The position numbers were made by a program, and so were the translations under genes. Below, one piece after another: positions 43,654 to 53,270 of a DNA stretch of 64,000 nucleotides; positions within the stretch are counted from its first letter, which is position 1, and the number at the start of each line of letters is the position of its first letter. The notes beneath the pieces were generated by a model, which was given only the letters and a program-made list of their open reading frames with translations, ran no database searches and was not told where the DNA came from. The stretch comes from an uncultured Lachnospiraceae bacterium (GTDB lineage: Bacteria > Bacillota > Clostridia > Lachnospirales > Lachnospiraceae). The stretch is from contig URMK01000014.1 in the NCBI GenBank assembly GCA_900548905.1, positions 1 to 64,000 on the forward strand. The letters run 5' to 3'.

Positions 43654-43970
43654 CTATAGTGTTGTATAATGTGGTCACATAAAGATAACAATTTTGTAGT
43701 ATCGTATCCAATACATATCTTGTTGGCGTTACGTATCCTGTTGGATGGCGGAGCCAGTAGACAGACATGGAGCGCTGGCTTTCGTGCCGGAACAACGGCA
43801 GAACAGCCTGGTGTCATTTAATTTTTCCCTGATAACAAGAAATGAATAACAGACAGAAGATAGCGGCAGGAAACCTACCTGTTTATATGGGCGGTATTGT
43901 AGCAGATTTGTTGTTTGCATTATTGTATGTATTTTAGTAACTTTATGTACGTTTGGTACGGAGGAAAGGT

Positions 43971-45809
43971 ATGGGTATGAGAGAAAAGTATCAGTCTCTG
44001 GCATTGGCAGATTTGAAGGAAATAGCCAAAACGCGCGGAATTAAAGGAACATCCGGAATGAAAAAAGCGGATATTATAGAAGCTATGGTAGCGCTGGATG
44101 AAAAGGATGGGAAGGACCAGGCGGCCGCGCCCGGGACGGAGACAAAGGAAGAAAAGGCGGTAAAGCCCAAGACCGCCAGCGAAACGAAAAAAAGCGCAAG
44201 AGGAAGGGATGCGGAGGAAAAGACCGCGGATGTAAAGAAAGCGGAACCGGCTGATAATGCAAAAGCACAGGAACAGCCGGCTGCGGAAAAATCATCCGCG
44301 CCGCCCCAGCCTGCAGCAGCACCCAGGGCGGCCGGCAGGACAGAGTCCCAGGGCACGACCCCTGCGGCTTCCCAGGCCGCGCCGCAGTCTGTTTCCCAGA
44401 ACCGTAATAATATGGATCGGAAACCGGTACGCAGAGACAACGTAATCCGGAAAAACGGGGATAACAGGCCTGGCGGGAACCAGAGAAATATTATAGTTAA
44501 TAATGAAGGCAGGCAGAATACACAGGCAGCCCAGGGTGGGGAGCGGCCTACCTTTACGGAGCGTCCCGTGAATGCTGCCAGGACGGAAAACCGGAACCCT
44601 GCAGCGGAAAGAACGGATAACAGCCAGGCGGAAATACCTGTTCCGTCCATAACGGAGGATGAGAAGTTTCCTTCGGATTTGGACAGCGGGATCGCCGCGA
44701 ACGGAATCCTGGAGGTTATGCCCGACGGATACGGATTTATCCGCTGTGCCAATTATCTTCCGGGTGAAAACGATGTCTATGTGGCCCCCAGCCAGATCCG
44801 CAGATTTGGCCTGAAAACCGGAGATATTGTAGTAGGAAATACACGGATAAAGACACAGAATGAGAAATTCAGCGCCCTTCTGTATGTGAAATCCATTAAC
44901 GGCTATGCCCCTGATGTGGCGGCCAGGAGACAAAATTTTGAGGACATGACCCCTATTTTCCCGGAAGAAAGGGTACGCCTTGAAATGTCCCGTTCTTCCG
45001 TGGCGATGCGCATTATGGATCTGATGAGCCCTGTTGGAAAGGGACAGAGAGGTATGATCGTATCTCCCCCCAAAGCAGGAAAGACGACCCTGTTGAAGCA
45101 GGTGGCCCAGTCTGTTAAGGTAAACAATCCGGACATGCACTTGATCATCCTTCTGATTGACGAACGGCCGGAAGAAGTGACCGATTTCAGGGAAGCCATA
45201 GAAGGACCTAATGTTGAGGTTATTTATTCCACCTTTGACGAATTGCCGGAGCATCATAAAAGAGTATCCGAAATGGTTATTGAAAGGGCAAAGCGTCTGG
45301 TAGAGCACAAGAAGGATGTCATCATCCTGCTTGACAGCATCACCCGTCTGACAAGAGCTTATAACCTGGTAATCCCGCCCAGCGGAAGAACGTTGTCCGG
45401 CGGTCTGGATCCGGCGGCCCTGCATATGCCCAAGCGCTTTTTCGGTGCGGCAAGAAATATGCGGGAAGGCGGCAGCCTTACCATACTTGCCACGGCTCTT
45501 GTGGATACCGGAAGCAAGATGGACGATGTTATTTACGAAGAATTCAAAGGAACCGGCAATATGGAAATCGTGCTGGACAGGAAGCTTTCCGAAAGAAGAG
45601 TGTTCCCTGCTATCGATATTCCCAAATCGGGCACCAGAAGGGAAGATCTTCTTCTTACGCCGGAGGAGCTGGAGGCTATCGGTATTCTGCGTAAAGCGCT
45701 TAACAGCCTGAGGCCGGAGGACGCGGTGGATAAGATACTGGATATGTTCGCGCGGACAAAAAATAACGTCGATTTCGTGAATCTCGTCAAAAAAATGAAA
45801 TTTATCTGA
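43971..45809 (+). CDS. rho: transcription termination factor Rho with long disordered insert
   Basis: A 612-aa protein, much longer than the 420-aa E. coli form. The Rho_N helical domain is at about 1-47. A low-complexity insert follows (about 48-235), first Lys/Glu/Ala-rich, then Pro/Ala/Gln-rich, then Asn/Arg/Gln-rich. The RNA-binding cold-shock domain starts near NGILEVMPDGYGFIRC. The ATPase has PPKAGKT at 366-372, LIDERPEEVTD and LDSITRLTRAYN. It is a hexameric RNA helicase that ends transcripts. GGAGG precedes the ATG at 43971. Confidence 0.95.
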   Translation: MGMREKYQSLALADLKEIAKTRGIKGTSGMKKADIIEAMVALDEKDGKDQAAAPGTETKEEKAVKPKTASETKKSARGRDAEEKTADVKKAEPADNAKAQEQPAAEKSSAPPQPAAAPRAAGRTESQGTTPAASQAAPQSVSQNRNNMDRKPVRRDNVIRKNGDNRPGGNQRNIIVNNEGRQNTQAAQGGERPTFTERPVNAARTENRNPAAERTDNSQAEIPVPSITEDEKFPSDLDSGIAANGILEVMPDGYGFIRCANYLPGENDVYVAPSQIRRFGLKTGDIVVGNTRIKTQNEKFSALLYVKSINGYAPDVAARRQNFEDMTPIFPEERVRLEMSRSSVAMRIMDLMSPVGKGQRGMIVSPPKAGKTTLLKQVAQSVKVNNPDMHLIILLIDERPEEVTDFREAIEGPNVEVIYSTFDELPEHHKRVSEMVIERAKRLVEHKKDVIILLDSITRLTRAYNLVIPPSGRTLSGGLDPAALHMPKRFFGAARNMREGGSLTILATALVDTGSKMDDVIYEEFKGTGNMEIVLDRKLSERRVFPAIDIPKSGTRREDLLLTPEELEAIGILRKALNSLRPEDAVDKILDMFARTKNNVDFVNLVKKMKFI

Positions 45810-45857
45810 TTCCCTGTTATAAACCGTAAAATCTTGATAAATTAGCGGATTTACCAC

Positions 45858-45886
45858 TTGCATTGAAGGAAAAGCTATGCTACAAT
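45858..45886 (+). promoter_or_regulatory. rpmE promoter
   Basis: TTGCAT (45858-45863) and TACAAT (45881-45886) are 17 bp apart. Confidence 0.75.
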
Positions 45887-45986
45887 TAAAAAGCTGTTTA
45901 TAGATATTACTGTAATCAGCGGCCGAAAGGCAAGTGGATGAGAACGAAATAATAATGGGAACAAGAAAATAGAAGAGGTGAAAATC

Positions 45987-46190
45987 ATGAAAGAAGGACT
46001 CCATCCTGCGTTTTACCAGGCAACTGTAACCTGCAACTGCGGAAACACATTCGTAACAGGTTCCACGAAACCCGAAATTCACGTGGAAGTATGCTCCAAG
46101 TGCCATTCATTCTACACTGGCCAGCAGAAGGCTGCTCAGGCTCGCGGACGTATTGATAAGTTCAATAAGAAGTATGGTGTGGAAAACTAA
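45987..46190 (+). CDS. rpmE: ribosomal protein bL31, zinc-binding form
   Basis: A 67-aa large-subunit protein. Cys16, Cys18, Cys36 and Cys39 form the zinc site of the C+ paralogue. The opening MKEGLHPAF and later GSTKPEIHVEVCSKCHSFYT are typical. GAGGTGAAAATC precedes the ATG; a GTG three codons upstream is less likely. Own promoter and terminator. Confidence 0.97.
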   Translation: MKEGLHPAFYQATVTCNCGNTFVTGSTKPEIHVEVCSKCHSFYTGQQKAAQARGRIDKFNKKYGVEN

Positions 46191-46202
46191 TAAGAGCTGC
46201 AA

Positions 46203-46239
46203 GAAAGGTTGAGGTTAATTAATCTCAACCTTCTTTTTC
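46203..46239 (+). terminator. intrinsic terminator after rpmE
   Basis: AAGGTTGAG pairs with CTCAACCTT around GTTAATTAAT, followed by CTTTTT. Confidence 0.9.
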
Positions 46240-46270
46240 ATACTTCAGACCGCAGACAGGAGGGTCATAT

Positions 46271-47335
46271 ATGAGTAAAAAGAACTGCGGACATTATTCC
46301 GGAATCGGCGGACAGGCCGTACTGGAAGGTGTCATGATGAAAAACAAAGACGAGGTAGCCGTGTCGGTAAGAAAGCCGGACGGAAATATAGAAGTCAAAA
46401 AAGAAAAATATACCGGAGCTCTGTCCGGCAGCAGGCTGACAAAGCTGCCTTTTATCAGAGGGGTTTTTAACTTTATAGATTCCCTTGTCCTGGGAATGCA
46501 GACGCTGACTTATTCCGCCAGCTTCTATGAAGAGGAGGACGGGCAGGAGACGAAAACGGATAAGGTGCTGGATAAAGTGTCCAAAGGAAACGGAGAAAAG
46601 CTTTTGATGGGCCTTACAGTAGCATTTTCCATTGTCCTTGCTGTGGCTATTTTTATTGCTCTTCCTTACGGAATCAGCCTTTTGTTCCATTCCTATATCA
46701 GAAATGCCTCCCTTCTTGCTATCCTGGAGGGTATTGTCCGTCTTGCTATTTTTCTGGCATATGTGGCCCTTATCGCTTCTATGAAGGATATCAGGCGTGT
46801 GTACCAATATCACGGCGCGGAACATAAATGCATTAACTGCCTGGAAAAGGGGCGTCCTTTGACGGTGAAAGATGCCATGAGAAGTTCCCGCCTTCATAAA
46901 AGGTGCGGAACGAGCTTCCTGTTATTTGTAATGCTGATCAGTATCATTCTGTTTATGTTTATCCGGGTACAAAATCCGGCGCTCAGGCTGGTGGTACGTA
47001 TTCTTTTGATTCCGGTTATTGCAGGAATTTCTTATGAAATCATCCGGCTTGCGGGAAGAAGCGACAACCTGTTTATCAATCTGATTTCCAAGCCGGGCAT
47101 GTGGCTTCAGAAGCTGACAACCAGGGAACCGGACGAAAGCATGATAGAGGTGGCTATCGCTTCTGTGGAGGCGGTTTTCGACTGGAAAGCTTACCTGAAA
47201 GAAGAATTCGGATATGAGGTTGATGATTCCTGGTTGGAGGATGACGGGCAGGAAGAAACGGACCGGGAAGACGGCCCGGCAGAACCCGGTGCCGCAGGAA
47301 CAGAAGCGGAAGCAGGGGAGCCTGTGCTGCAATGA
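46271..47335 (+). CDS. DUF1385 (YqhQ-like) membrane protein
   Basis: A 354-aa protein. SGIGGQAVLEGVMMKNKDEV at the start and YHGAEHKCINCLEKG with its His/Cys pair mid-protein define DUF1385. There are about four membrane segments (about 115-135, 150-170, 215-235 and 240-260) and an acidic Gly/Glu-rich tail. Function is unknown, but the gene is widely found, as here, just upstream of prmC-prfA, and it overlaps prmC by four bases (ATGA). It is therefore expressed together with the release-factor genes. Confidence 0.9.
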   Translation: MSKKNCGHYSGIGGQAVLEGVMMKNKDEVAVSVRKPDGNIEVKKEKYTGALSGSRLTKLPFIRGVFNFIDSLVLGMQTLTYSASFYEEEDGQETKTDKVLDKVSKGNGEKLLMGLTVAFSIVLAVAIFIALPYGISLLFHSYIRNASLLAILEGIVRLAIFLAYVALIASMKDIRRVYQYHGAEHKCINCLEKGRPLTVKDAMRSSRLHKRCGTSFLLFVMLISIILFMFIRVQNPALRLVVRILLIPVIAGISYEIIRLAGRSDNLFINLISKPGMWLQKLTTREPDESMIEVAIASVEAVFDWKAYLKEEFGYEVDDSWLEDDGQEETDREDGPAEPGAAGTEAEAGEPVLQ

Positions 47336-48165
47336 ATTACAAAGACAGCTACCATTGGGGAAGACAGATTCTGGAGGCTGCAGGGATACAGGAAGCCGAC
47401 TGGGATGCCAGGCTTCTTTTGGAAACGGTATGCGGTACAGACCGGAATACCCTGCTGGTTCATGGGGAAAGACCGCTTTCCCGGGAAGAGGAAGTCAAAT
47501 ATCAGGACTGGATCCAAAGACGTGCACAGCACATTCCTTTGCAGCATCTTACCGGTGAGCAGGAATTTATGGGCCTTACCTTTCTGGTAAACGAACATGT
47601 GCTGATACCAAGACAGGATACGGAAATCCTTGTGGAAGAAGTAATGCGTGAAATGACGGACGGGAGCAGGATTCTGGATATGTGCACCGGCTCCGGCTGC
47701 ATTTTGCTCAGTCTCCTTCATTATTCCAATGACTGTCTGGGGACAGGGGCCGACCTTTCACGGGAAGCGCTGGCTGTTGCCGGGGAAAATGCGCGCAGGC
47801 TGGGAATACAGGCCTGTTTTCTGTGCAGTGATTTATTTGATAATATAGAAGATACGTATGATATTATAGTATCCAATCCGCCTTATATACAGACAGGGGT
47901 TATCGGCGGCCTGATGGATGAGGTACGGCTGCATGAGCCGCTTTCCGCGCTGGACGGCGGGGAGGACGGCCTGGTTTTTTACCGGAAAATACTGGAAGGC
48001 TGCGGAAAGCACCTGGTAAGGGGAGGCGGCCTGTATTTTGAAATAGGGTATGATCAGGGAGAGGCCGTAAAGGGATTGATGGAAAAACACGGGTTTTCCC
48101 AGGTTAAGGTGATAAAGGATTTTGCCGGGCTGGACCGTGTGGTTTCCGGATTGTGGTATGAATAA
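47332..48165 (+). CDS. prmC: PrmC, release factor N5-glutamine methyltransferase
   Basis: A 277-aa SAM enzyme that methylates the Gln of the GGQ motif in RF1 and RF2. The N-terminal helical domain (1-90) is followed by the SAM fold with DMCTGSGCILLSL and the catalytic SNPPYI. Its ATG overlaps the DUF1385 stop, and its substrate RF1 is encoded 48 bases downstream, the usual arrangement. Confidence 0.95.
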   Translation: MNYKDSYHWGRQILEAAGIQEADWDARLLLETVCGTDRNTLLVHGERPLSREEEVKYQDWIQRRAQHIPLQHLTGEQEFMGLTFLVNEHVLIPRQDTEILVEEVMREMTDGSRILDMCTGSGCILLSLLHYSNDCLGTGADLSREALAVAGENARRLGIQACFLCSDLFDNIEDTYDIIVSNPPYIQTGVIGGLMDEVRLHEPLSALDGGEDGLVFYRKILEGCGKHLVRGGGLYFEIGYDQGEAVKGLMEKHGFSQVKVIKDFAGLDRVVSGLWYE

Positions 48166-48212
48166 CACCGGCTGCGATCGGGGCAGCCATATTAAGGAAG
48201 GAATGATAAATT

Positions 48213-49286
48213 ATGTTTGACAGGCTGGAAGACTTGCTTCGGCGCTACGAAGAGATAATGAATGAACTGAATGAGCCTTCTGTAACGGCGAACCAGGAAC
48301 GTTTCCGTTCCCTTATGAAGGAACAAAGCGATCTGACCCCTCTTGTGGAGGCCTATAAGGAATACAGAAAAATGAAACAGGACGCGGAGGACAGCCTGAT
48401 GATGCTGGAGTCTGAATCCGATGAGGAAATGCGTGATTTGCTCAAGGAAGAGCATACAGAGGCAAAGAAACGTATTCAGGAGCTGGAGCAGGAAATGAAA
48501 ATCCTGCTGCTTCCCCAGGATCCCAATGATGAAAAAAACGTTGTTGTGGAAATCCGTGCGGGTGCAGGCGGGGATGAGGCGGCTCTGTTTGCGGCGGAAA
48601 TGTATCGTCTGTATGTGAAGTATGCGGAACGTAATCGATGGAAGGTGGAGCTGGTTGGGGCGGATGAAATCGGCATCGGCGGCATGAAGGAAGTAAGCTT
48701 CATGATAAATGGGAAAGGCGCATATTCCCGGCTGAAATATGAAAGCGGGGTTCACCGGGTACAGCGTGTGCCGGAAACCGAATCCGGCGGCCGTATCCAT
48801 ACCTCTACCATTACCGTGGCGGTTATGCCCGAGGTGGAGGATGTGGACGTGGTTATCGATGATAAGGACATCCGGATTGATGTTATGCGTGCTTCCGGAA
48901 ACGGCGGCCAGTGCGTTAATACCACGGACTCCGCAGTTCGGCTGACCCATTACCCCACAGGGATTGTCGTATACAGCCAGACGGAAAAATCCCAGCTGCA
49001 GAACAAGGCGAAGGCGTTTGCCCTGCTCCGTGCCAAGCTGTACGATATCGAACAGCAGAAGGCGCACGATGCGGAAGCCGAACTGAGAAGGAGCCAGATC
49101 GGCACCGGGGATCGTTCGGAGAAAATCCGTACCTACAATTTTCCGCAGGGGCGTGTTACGGATCATCGGATTAAACTCACGCTTTATAAGATTGATGATA
49201 TAATGAACGGTGATATTGACGAACTTCTCGACAGCCTGATTGCAGCAGACCAGGCAGCGAAGCTGGCGAAGATGAATGAAGGCTAG
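48213..49286 (+). CDS. prfA: peptide chain release factor 1
   Basis: A 357-aa factor that releases the peptide at UAA and UAG. The catalytic GGQ is at 231-233 (RASGNGGQCVNTTDSAVRLT). The acidic N-terminal helical domain and RVPETESGGRIHTSTITV segment are intact. AAGGAATGATAA precedes the ATG. It ends the DUF1385-prmC-prfA operon before a terminator. Confidence 0.96.
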   Translation: MFDRLEDLLRRYEEIMNELNEPSVTANQERFRSLMKEQSDLTPLVEAYKEYRKMKQDAEDSLMMLESESDEEMRDLLKEEHTEAKKRIQELEQEMKILLLPQDPNDEKNVVVEIRAGAGGDEAALFAAEMYRLYVKYAERNRWKVELVGADEIGIGGMKEVSFMINGKGAYSRLKYESGVHRVQRVPETESGGRIHTSTITVAVMPEVEDVDVVIDDKDIRIDVMRASGNGGQCVNTTDSAVRLTHYPTGIVVYSQTEKSQLQNKAKAFALLRAKLYDIEQQKAHDAEAELRRSQIGTGDRSEKIRTYNFPQGRVTDHRIKLTLYKIDDIMNGDIDELLDSLIAADQAAKLAKMNEG

Positions 49287-49343
49287 GGGTAATATTCCCG
49301 GTAGTTGTATGGGTTGTGATAATAAAAGTTTATAAGAAAATAG

Positions 49344-49387
49344 AAGTGTCCGGGATTGGTTTTGTTGGCCGATGCCGGGCACTTTTT
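49344..49387 (+). terminator. intrinsic terminator after prfA
   Basis: AAGTGTCCGGG pairs with CCCGGCACTT, followed by TTTTT. The rest of the 49388-49628 gap holds a degenerate stretch (GTGCATTCTCTGCACTGACC at 49420) resembling the family B element. Confidence 0.75.
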
Positions 49388-49628
49388 GTTGTAATTATTT
49401 GGCCAGCCGTTTGGCAGATCGGTGCATTCTCTGCACTGACCGTGAAGATACTGCTATTACATTATTTGTTTGCGTTGGGAAGGAGAAGGGAGCTGTCTGA
49501 AGAAATTGATTGTGGTTAGCAGATGGAAATAGTATAATTATGAAAAGCTGCAACGGTTCAGCCCTTTCACAGCTACGAAAAGTTACAGATAGCAGGAGAA
49601 AGGGAGCTTGGCAGAGAGGGATCATGTT

Positions 49629-50126
49629 ATGGAGATAAGGGAAGTAACGGAGCGAGAGATAAAGTCGAAGATTTGCGATAGTATTTTACATAAACTGCCG
49701 GACTGGTTCGGTATCGAATCTTCTACGGCAGAGTATGTTGGCATGGTCGGGGAATTGCCCTTTTATGCCGCATATGCGGATGAAAATCCGGTTGGTTTTC
49801 TGGCAGTCAAGATGCACAATCCATTCACGGCAGAAGTATGTGTTATGGGAGTTCTGGGTGAATACCACAGAATGGGTATCGGTACGGCATTGATAGAACG
49901 CGCGGTACAGTTCTGCCGTCAGGAGGGAATGGTGTATCTGACTGTAAAAACACTGGATGGTTCGGTAAATTTTGAACCCTATGAACGGACCAGGAGGTTC
50001 TATGAAAAAATGGGATTTATTCCTCTGGAGGTTTTCCCCCTTCTGTGGGATGAGGCAAACCCCTGTCTTTTCCTGGCAAAACATCTGGCCTGTTGTCGGG
50101 AAAAAGGCAATAAGATGCCCGGATAA
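49629..50126 (+). CDS. GNAT-family N-acetyltransferase
   Basis: A 165-aa acetyltransferase. The acetyl-CoA loop is VLGEYHRMGIGTALIERAVQ (about 82-101), followed by the RRFYEKMGFIPLE segment typical of the family. Substrate unknown. GAGAGGGAT precedes the ATG at 49629. It is the first gene of the long accessory array. Confidence 0.85.
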   Translation: MEIREVTEREIKSKICDSILHKLPDWFGIESSTAEYVGMVGELPFYAAYADENPVGFLAVKMHNPFTAEVCVMGVLGEYHRMGIGTALIERAVQFCRQEGMVYLTVKTLDGSVNFEPYERTRRFYEKMGFIPLEVFPLLWDEANPCLFLAKHLACCREKGNKMPG

Positions 50127-50155
50127 CCCGCGCCTGCAGAATAAGGAGTATGATA

Positions 50156-50998
50156 ATGAATGATAAAAACGAAATTTTTCTCGATTTTATAAAAGAAACT
50201 CCGAAGGTATATGAAAAAAGCACATCCGCTTTCTGGGATGATGAACATATATCAAAGTATATGCTGGAGGCACATATAAATCCGAATGAGGACGGTGCAA
50301 CCAGAAAAATGGATTTTGTCAGGAAATCTGTGGACTGGATAACGGCCTGCAGTAACGGAGGGGAAGGGAAAACACTGCTGGATTTGGGCTGCGGCCCCGG
50401 CATTTATGCACAGCAGCTTGCGGAAAAGGGGTTTGACGTGACCGGAATTGATTTTTCCAGGCGTTCCATACGGTATGCGCAGGAACAGGCGGCGGAGAGA
50501 CGGCTTAATATCCGGTACATTTACCGGAATTACCTGGAAATGGATTACCGGGAGGAATTCGACGTCATTATTTTGATTTATTGTGATTATGGTGTGCTTG
50601 CGCCGGAGGACAGGACGGTACTATTAAAGAAATGCAGGCAGGCCCTGAAGGCCGGCGGTATTTTGATTCTGGACGGATGGACGGATGGATTTCTGCGTGC
50701 GTTTGAGGAAAAGGATAGCGTCGGTTATGAGGACGGCGGATTTTGGGCCGGAGAACCGTATGCGGTTATTCAGAGAAATCGCATTTATCCGGCTACGCGT
50801 AACACGCTGGAGCAATACGTGGTGGTTACCGGACAGGATTGCCGGTGCTATAATGTATGGAACCAGGTGTATTCCAGGGAAATGCTGGAGGAGGAATTTA
50901 AGGAAGCCGGTTTTCTGAAACCGGATTTTTATGATGATGCGGCAGGGAAAGAATACACCGGCAAAGAAGATACGATATGTGCTTTGGGTAGAAAATAG
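50156..50998 (+). CDS. class I SAM-dependent methyltransferase
   Basis: A 280-aa protein. Motif I is LLDLGCGPGIYAQQLAEKGF (about 76-95), then TGIDFS (motif II) and the LKAGGILILDGW strand. An N-terminal helical extension (1-60) and a C-terminal substrate-binding part flank it. It is a small-molecule methyltransferase by shape; the target is unknown. AAGGAG lies eight bases before the ATG at 50156. It is 30 bases after the GNAT gene and probably co-transcribed. Confidence 0.88.
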   Translation: MNDKNEIFLDFIKETPKVYEKSTSAFWDDEHISKYMLEAHINPNEDGATRKMDFVRKSVDWITACSNGGEGKTLLDLGCGPGIYAQQLAEKGFDVTGIDFSRRSIRYAQEQAAERRLNIRYIYRNYLEMDYREEFDVIILIYCDYGVLAPEDRTVLLKKCRQALKAGGILILDGWTDGFLRAFEEKDSVGYEDGGFWAGEPYAVIQRNRIYPATRNTLEQYVVVTGQDCRCYNVWNQVYSREMLEEEFKEAGFLKPDFYDDAAGKEYTGKEDTICALGRK

Positions 50999-51052
50999 CA
51001 GCCGCAGGACGAAGAAACGGAAGATTTGGAAGCGTGCAAAAGGAGGAGCGGT

Positions 51053-51607
51053 GTGTTGGGGCGATATAAAATGATGGTAATTAGTATTTTGGTGTTTGGC
51101 ATGCTGGGTTTGGCGGGCTGTGGGAAAGAAGAGCCGGAGAAGGTTTATTCTTCTGTTATAGAAGGCATGGCGGAAGACGAGTCCTGTGCTTATGTGGAGA
51201 GGCCGGAGGGCGGACTGCCCCTTTTGCTGATAGCCGAGGGAACTTATAGCTATGATGAGGAGACGGAGGCGGCGTTAACCTGCAGAGTTTATTATGCGTG
51301 GGATGGAAAGGTACGGGAAATCGGAACTCTGGAATCGCTGGGAACGGCATATCCTGTACGCTATGATGACAATGGGCTGTATGCCGCGGGAGGTCATTTT
51401 GTGGCTCGGTATTCCATGGATGAGAATCAGAAACAGCTGATCGCTGTGGAGTCTGTAAATGAAAACTTTGATGAGGACGGTAATGCCTCCTATACGTATT
51501 TGGATGCGAAGGACGGAGAACAGGTAACAACGGACGCTTCCCAATTTGAAAAGATGTTTGATGCTTATGGGAAAGCTGAGGTGGTCAATTTCAAAACGAA
51601 CGGATGA
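51053..51607 (+). CDS. small lipoprotein of unknown function
   Basis: A 184-aa protein with a lipoprotein signal ending in LAGC (Cys at about 24). The mature part is a soluble beta-rich domain of about 155 residues with no family I recognise. AGGAGG is placed six bases before a GTG at 51053, so that non-ATG start is preferred; TTG at 51056 is also possible. It overlaps the next membrane-protein frame slightly and probably forms a two-gene unit with it. Confidence 0.7.
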   Translation: MLGRYKMMVISILVFGMLGLAGCGKEEPEKVYSSVIEGMAEDESCAYVERPEGGLPLLLIAEGTYSYDEETEAALTCRVYYAWDGKVREIGTLESLGTAYPVRYDDNGLYAAGGHFVARYSMDENQKQLIAVESVNENFDEDGNASYTYLDAKDGEQVTTDASQFEKMFDAYGKAEVVNFKTNG

Positions 51608-51630
51608 AGTTCTTGATAAGGAGGAAACGA

Positions 51631-51969
51631 ATGCATATCGGATTTTATATGTGTATTGTCTTGGTGCCCTGTTTTGCCGTGTTATCTCTGGTATTTGGCA
51701 TTTTAAAGGAGAAATCCGCCAGGCTGGTAAGTGGTTTTAATACCCTTCCCGGGCATGAGCAGGAAAAATATGATAAAAAAAGAATGGCAAAAGACTGCCG
51801 GAATCAGTTTGCCCTTTGGTCCGTCATTATGCTGGCCGGAGCAGTTGGTTCCTGGTTTGTGTCCGGTCTTATTGCAGCGGGGGCTTATATCATCTGGCTC
51901 GTTTTATTTTTTAAAGAGGTGCATCTGGATGCAGAAAAGGCATTTGCCAAATATAAAATAAGGGGATGA
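51631..51969 (+). CDS. DUF3784-like membrane protein
   Basis: A 112-aa protein. One N-terminal helix, then SARLVSGFNTLPGHEQEKYD (the DUF3784-type cytoplasmic loop), then two more helices. AAGGAGG precedes the ATG at 51631. Members are small integral proteins of unknown role, often next to stress or transport genes. The gene follows the lipoprotein and precedes the HIT protein with short gaps. Confidence 0.7.
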   Translation: MHIGFYMCIVLVPCFAVLSLVFGILKEKSARLVSGFNTLPGHEQEKYDKKRMAKDCRNQFALWSVIMLAGAVGSWFVSGLIAAGAYIIWLVLFFKEVHLDAEKAFAKYKIRG

Positions 51970-51980
51970 GGGGGAATTTT

Positions 51981-52439
51981 ATGTGCGGGATATGTAAACG
52001 GATCCGGGAAACGGAAGAGGGCAGAAACCGGTATTTTGTAAGAGAACTGGAAACCGGTTATGTGGTAATCGGGGATTATCAGAGAATAAAGGGCTACACC
52101 CTGTTTTTATGTAAGGTGCATGCCACCGAACTCCATTTTCTTGAAAAGCCGTTCCGGGAGAAATTTTTAAATGAAATGGCGTTGGTTGCAGAAGCGGTAT
52201 ATCATGCATTTGGCCCGGATAAATTAAATTACGAATTATTGGGGCAGGGGGATGGGGTGCATATGCACTGGCACATTTTTCCCCGAAGGGCAGGGGATAC
52301 CCCAGGACCGGGGCCTGTCTGGCAATTGCCGCGGGAAGAGCTTTACGGGGAGGCGTATTTACCGTCGGCTGAGGAATTGGAAGAAATGAAGCAGAAGCTG
52401 AATGAAGAACTGGAAAAATTATTGCAGCGGGCAGAATGA
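51981..52439 (+). CDS. HIT-family nucleotide hydrolase/transferase
   Basis: A 152-aa protein. The histidine triad is HMHWHIFPR (about 93-101), giving the catalytic H-x-H-x-H-x. The opening MCGICKRIRETEEG has a CxxC that may bind zinc. Members split AMP-containing nucleotides such as dinucleoside polyphosphates. GAGGGGGA precedes the ATG at 51981. The next gene begins 22 bases after the stop. Confidence 0.88.
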   Translation: MCGICKRIRETEEGRNRYFVRELETGYVVIGDYQRIKGYTLFLCKVHATELHFLEKPFREKFLNEMALVAEAVYHAFGPDKLNYELLGQGDGVHMHWHIFPRRAGDTPGPGPVWQLPREELYGEAYLPSAEELEEMKQKLNEELEKLLQRAE

Positions 52440-52461
52440 TGGGGAATGGAGGACGACATCA

Positions 52462-53253
52462 ATGAACGAAATCAGCCTTGGTATGATTGGATATGGGAAT
52501 ATGGCGCAGGCGATAACAGCCGGACTGCTTCTTTCAAAGGCAGTTTCAGAAAAACAAATATTTGCCTGTGCCGGAAATTATGATAAGCTGTGCGAAAATG
52601 CAAAAAAGAGCGGAATCGTACCCTGCCGGACAGCGGCTGAAGTGATCAGAAACAGTGATTTTATAATCCTTGCGGTAAAACCATATATGATGGAGGCCGT
52701 GGTTTTACCGGTTAAGGAACTGCTGAAGGGAAAAGCGGTTATTTCGGTGGCTGCCGGATATGATTTCGAGCGTTGTGAGGCGATTCTGGAGCCGGGAACC
52801 CACCACATCAGCACCATACCCAATACGCCGGTTTCGGTATGCGAAGGGATATTCATATGTGAAAACAGGCATTCCCTTTCTCAGGAGGAACTGGACAGCT
52901 TTGTATCCCTGTTTCAGAATATATCCCTGTTGGAATTCGTGGATTCCGCACATCTTTCCCCTGCCGGTACACTTAGCGGCTGCACACCCGCACTCACTGC
53001 CATGTATCTGGAGGCGCTGGGGGATGCCGGTGTCAAATACGGCCTTTCCAGAGAGACGTCATACCGTCTGGCGGCACAGATGATAGTGGGAACCGGAACG
53101 CTTTATTTGACCACACAAACACACCCGGGAGCCATGAAGGATATGGTTTGTTCCCCCGGAGGGACAACCATACGCGGCGTGAGTGCCCTGGAGAAAAGAG
53201 GGTTCCGCGGAACGGTTATTGATGCTATCGATGCAATTGAAGAAAATAGATAA
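52462..53253 (+). CDS. proC: pyrroline-5-carboxylate reductase
   Basis: A 263-aa enzyme for the last step of proline synthesis. The N-terminal nucleotide fold shows MIGYGNMAQAITAGLL and the C-terminal dimer domain has the family signature (GTLYLTTQTHPGAMKDMVCS followed by PGGTTIRGV). GGAGG lies ten bases before the ATG at 52462. No proA or proB gene is nearby, and this is an accessory region, so it may be an extra copy. Confidence 0.93.
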   Translation: MNEISLGMIGYGNMAQAITAGLLLSKAVSEKQIFACAGNYDKLCENAKKSGIVPCRTAAEVIRNSDFIILAVKPYMMEAVVLPVKELLKGKAVISVAAGYDFERCEAILEPGTHHISTIPNTPVSVCEGIFICENRHSLSQEELDSFVSLFQNISLLEFVDSAHLSPAGTLSGCTPALTAMYLEALGDAGVKYGLSRETSYRLAAQMIVGTGTLYLTTQTHPGAMKDMVCSPGGTTIRGVSALEKRGFRGTVIDAIDAIEENR

Positions 53254-53270
53254 ATGCCGGGGAGGACGTT

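Noticed and set aside
44292..46106. 604-codon minus-strand open frame
   Set aside because: Antisense to rho and rpmE; no domain or start signal.
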